From NCBI GenBank assembly GCA_914767715.1, contig OU612072.1:11408001-11472000 (forward strand): a stretch of 64,000 nucleotides of DNA, written 5' to 3'. The DNA is from Membranipora membranacea (Eukaryota; Bryozoa; Gymnolaemata; Cheilostomatida; Membraniporidae). A program made the translations under genes and the position numbers. Below the pieces are notes generated by a model. That model searched no databases. It was not told the DNA's origin and saw only the letters and a program-made list of their open reading frames with translations. Shown here one piece after another: positions 63,601-64,000 of this stretch; position 1 is the stretch's first letter, and each line of letters opens with the position of its first letter.

Positions 63601-63833
63601 ATTTGCTGCTGATGTAAACCTTCTAAACAATTGATTATTCTTTGAAGGCCTAAGATGTTTCAACCTCAAACTAAATCAAATGCACTAAAATCTACTAAAT
63701 CTGCCGCCTTGTCTGGATCGAGTGGCAGCAGCAGGAAGTCACTGAAAGAGAAAGTTTACCCAAGTGACGCCGGACCTATCAGCAAAGTGAAGGGTGATGT
63801 GATAACCATAGATACCAGGCCTACACAAATCAT
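54627..63833 (+). CDS. WDR27: WD-repeat protein 27, 5' 11 exons (partial at right edge)
   Basis: Exons: 54627-54800, 54999-55143, 55801-55928, 56377-56490, 57048-57170, 57660-57755, 61179-61297, 61852-61955, 62433-62655, 62990-63178 and 63648-63833. All junctions are in frame, giving 533 complete codons, and the last exon ends with a donor. N-terminal WD40 repeats are visible as LTLAGHRASPQCLTFS...IIKWNI, HHLTGHTDNVTCAEFCP...YMIWNT and EDGMIRIYDV. A long middle region has an acidic patch and a basic linker. The segment VFKTKVKSSGYSTTHSKPKM, spanning exons 10 and 11, closely resembles a conserved linker of vertebrate WDR27, which decided the name. More WD repeats are expected beyond the window. 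The family is a predicted beta-propeller scaffold of little-known function. A caspase-like gene sits antisense in its 3.4-kb sixth intron. Confidence 0.85.
57787..57891. repeat. Foldback MITE, 44-bp arms
   Basis: The left arm at 57787-57830 (CTTAAACCACTGCTGACGCA...) and right arm at 57848-57891 are near-perfect reverse complements around a 17-base loop. It lies about 30 bases after WDR27 exon 6. A related single arm occurs at 48164-48218. Confidence 0.7.
58589..61151 (-). CDS. Divergent caspase-like cysteine peptidase homologue, nested antisense in WDR27
   Basis: Exon 1 is 61151-59409 (581 codons, phase 0 donor GTGAGT) and exon 2 is 59002-58589 (137 codons plus stop), giving 718 aa. The C-terminal 260 residues match the caspase fold in order. 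A p20-like start lies near residue 460 (RRGIVYYDSDF), then IISIISHGHAG with a His at 536 in the catalytic position. VIIISACQH follows with a Cys at 588 in the place of QACxG. The p10-like part has SSKPGLTSW (compare STxPGYxSW) and EKQIPVLMSTATKPI near the end. Residues 1 to about 450 are helical with loosely ankyrin-like stretches; no CARD or DED was recognised. The tail is acidic. The pentapeptide is non-canonical, so activity is uncertain. Family members act in cell death or inflammatory signalling; that role here is inference. Unspliced reading past the donor would add about 20 residues and stop at 59349. Confidence 0.8.
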
Positions 63834-64000
63834 GTGAGTTGTGTTACTTAAAGTGATAGTCTTAGTCTTAAGATCTCAGTCTGAAAAGTCATTAGGGGAT
63901 ATGGAATAAAACAGCCTTTGGACCAAATTGCAATAAAACTGCTTCAAATTCTAAAAAAAGGGATCATAGTGATTTCTTGTTTCCCCCTGACCACTATGAT

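Noticed and set aside
1-64000. CRISPR arrays, operons or prokaryotic features
   Set aside because: The window is spliced eukaryotic DNA; repeats are inverted or tandem elements without regular spacers.

Overview
The window is nuclear DNA of an invertebrate metazoan. The evidence is many short exons with GTAAGT-like donors, AT-rich introns, and animal-type families: CUB, TGF-beta, Ig, caspase, BAG1, WDR27 and EXO1. The phylum cannot be fixed from sequence alone; an early-branching animal such as a cnidarian fits, but that is only a guess. Gene models were built by hand. Every listed exon junction was checked for GT/AG borders and codon phase.

Layout: (1) 390-14845, minus strand: the 5' 17 exons of a secreted multi-CUB-like protein that runs off the left edge. 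Its introns hold foldback elements and a minisatellite. (2) 15813-22368: a dead LINE split by a complete Ty3/gypsy (Mag-like) LTR retrotransposon at 15950-21090, with 237-bp LTRs and a 5-bp target duplication. (3) 24505-35855, plus: EXO1 in 18 exons (1045 aa), with a 1.15-kb palindromic element in intron 15. (4) about 36894-37666, plus: the mature domain of a TGF-beta ligand, with no propeptide recognised. (5) 39150-44337, plus: a 392-residue three-Ig-domain surface protein with a GPI-like tail. (6) 46951-52657, plus: a BAG1-like ubiquitin-like/BAG co-chaperone. (7) 54627-63833, plus: the 5' 11 exons of WDR27, running off the right edge. (8) 58589-61151, minus: a two-exon caspase-like gene nested antisense in WDR27 intron 6.

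The genes do not form one pathway. EXO1 (mismatch repair and end resection), BAG1 (Hsp70 co-chaperone) and WDR27 look like conserved housekeeping genes. The CUB, TGF-beta and Ig genes are extracellular and probably adhesion, signalling or immune related. The most unusual object is the nested caspase homologue. It keeps a His and a Cys in the catalytic positions but has SACQH where caspases have QACxG, and it carries about 450 residues of unassigned N-terminal sequence.
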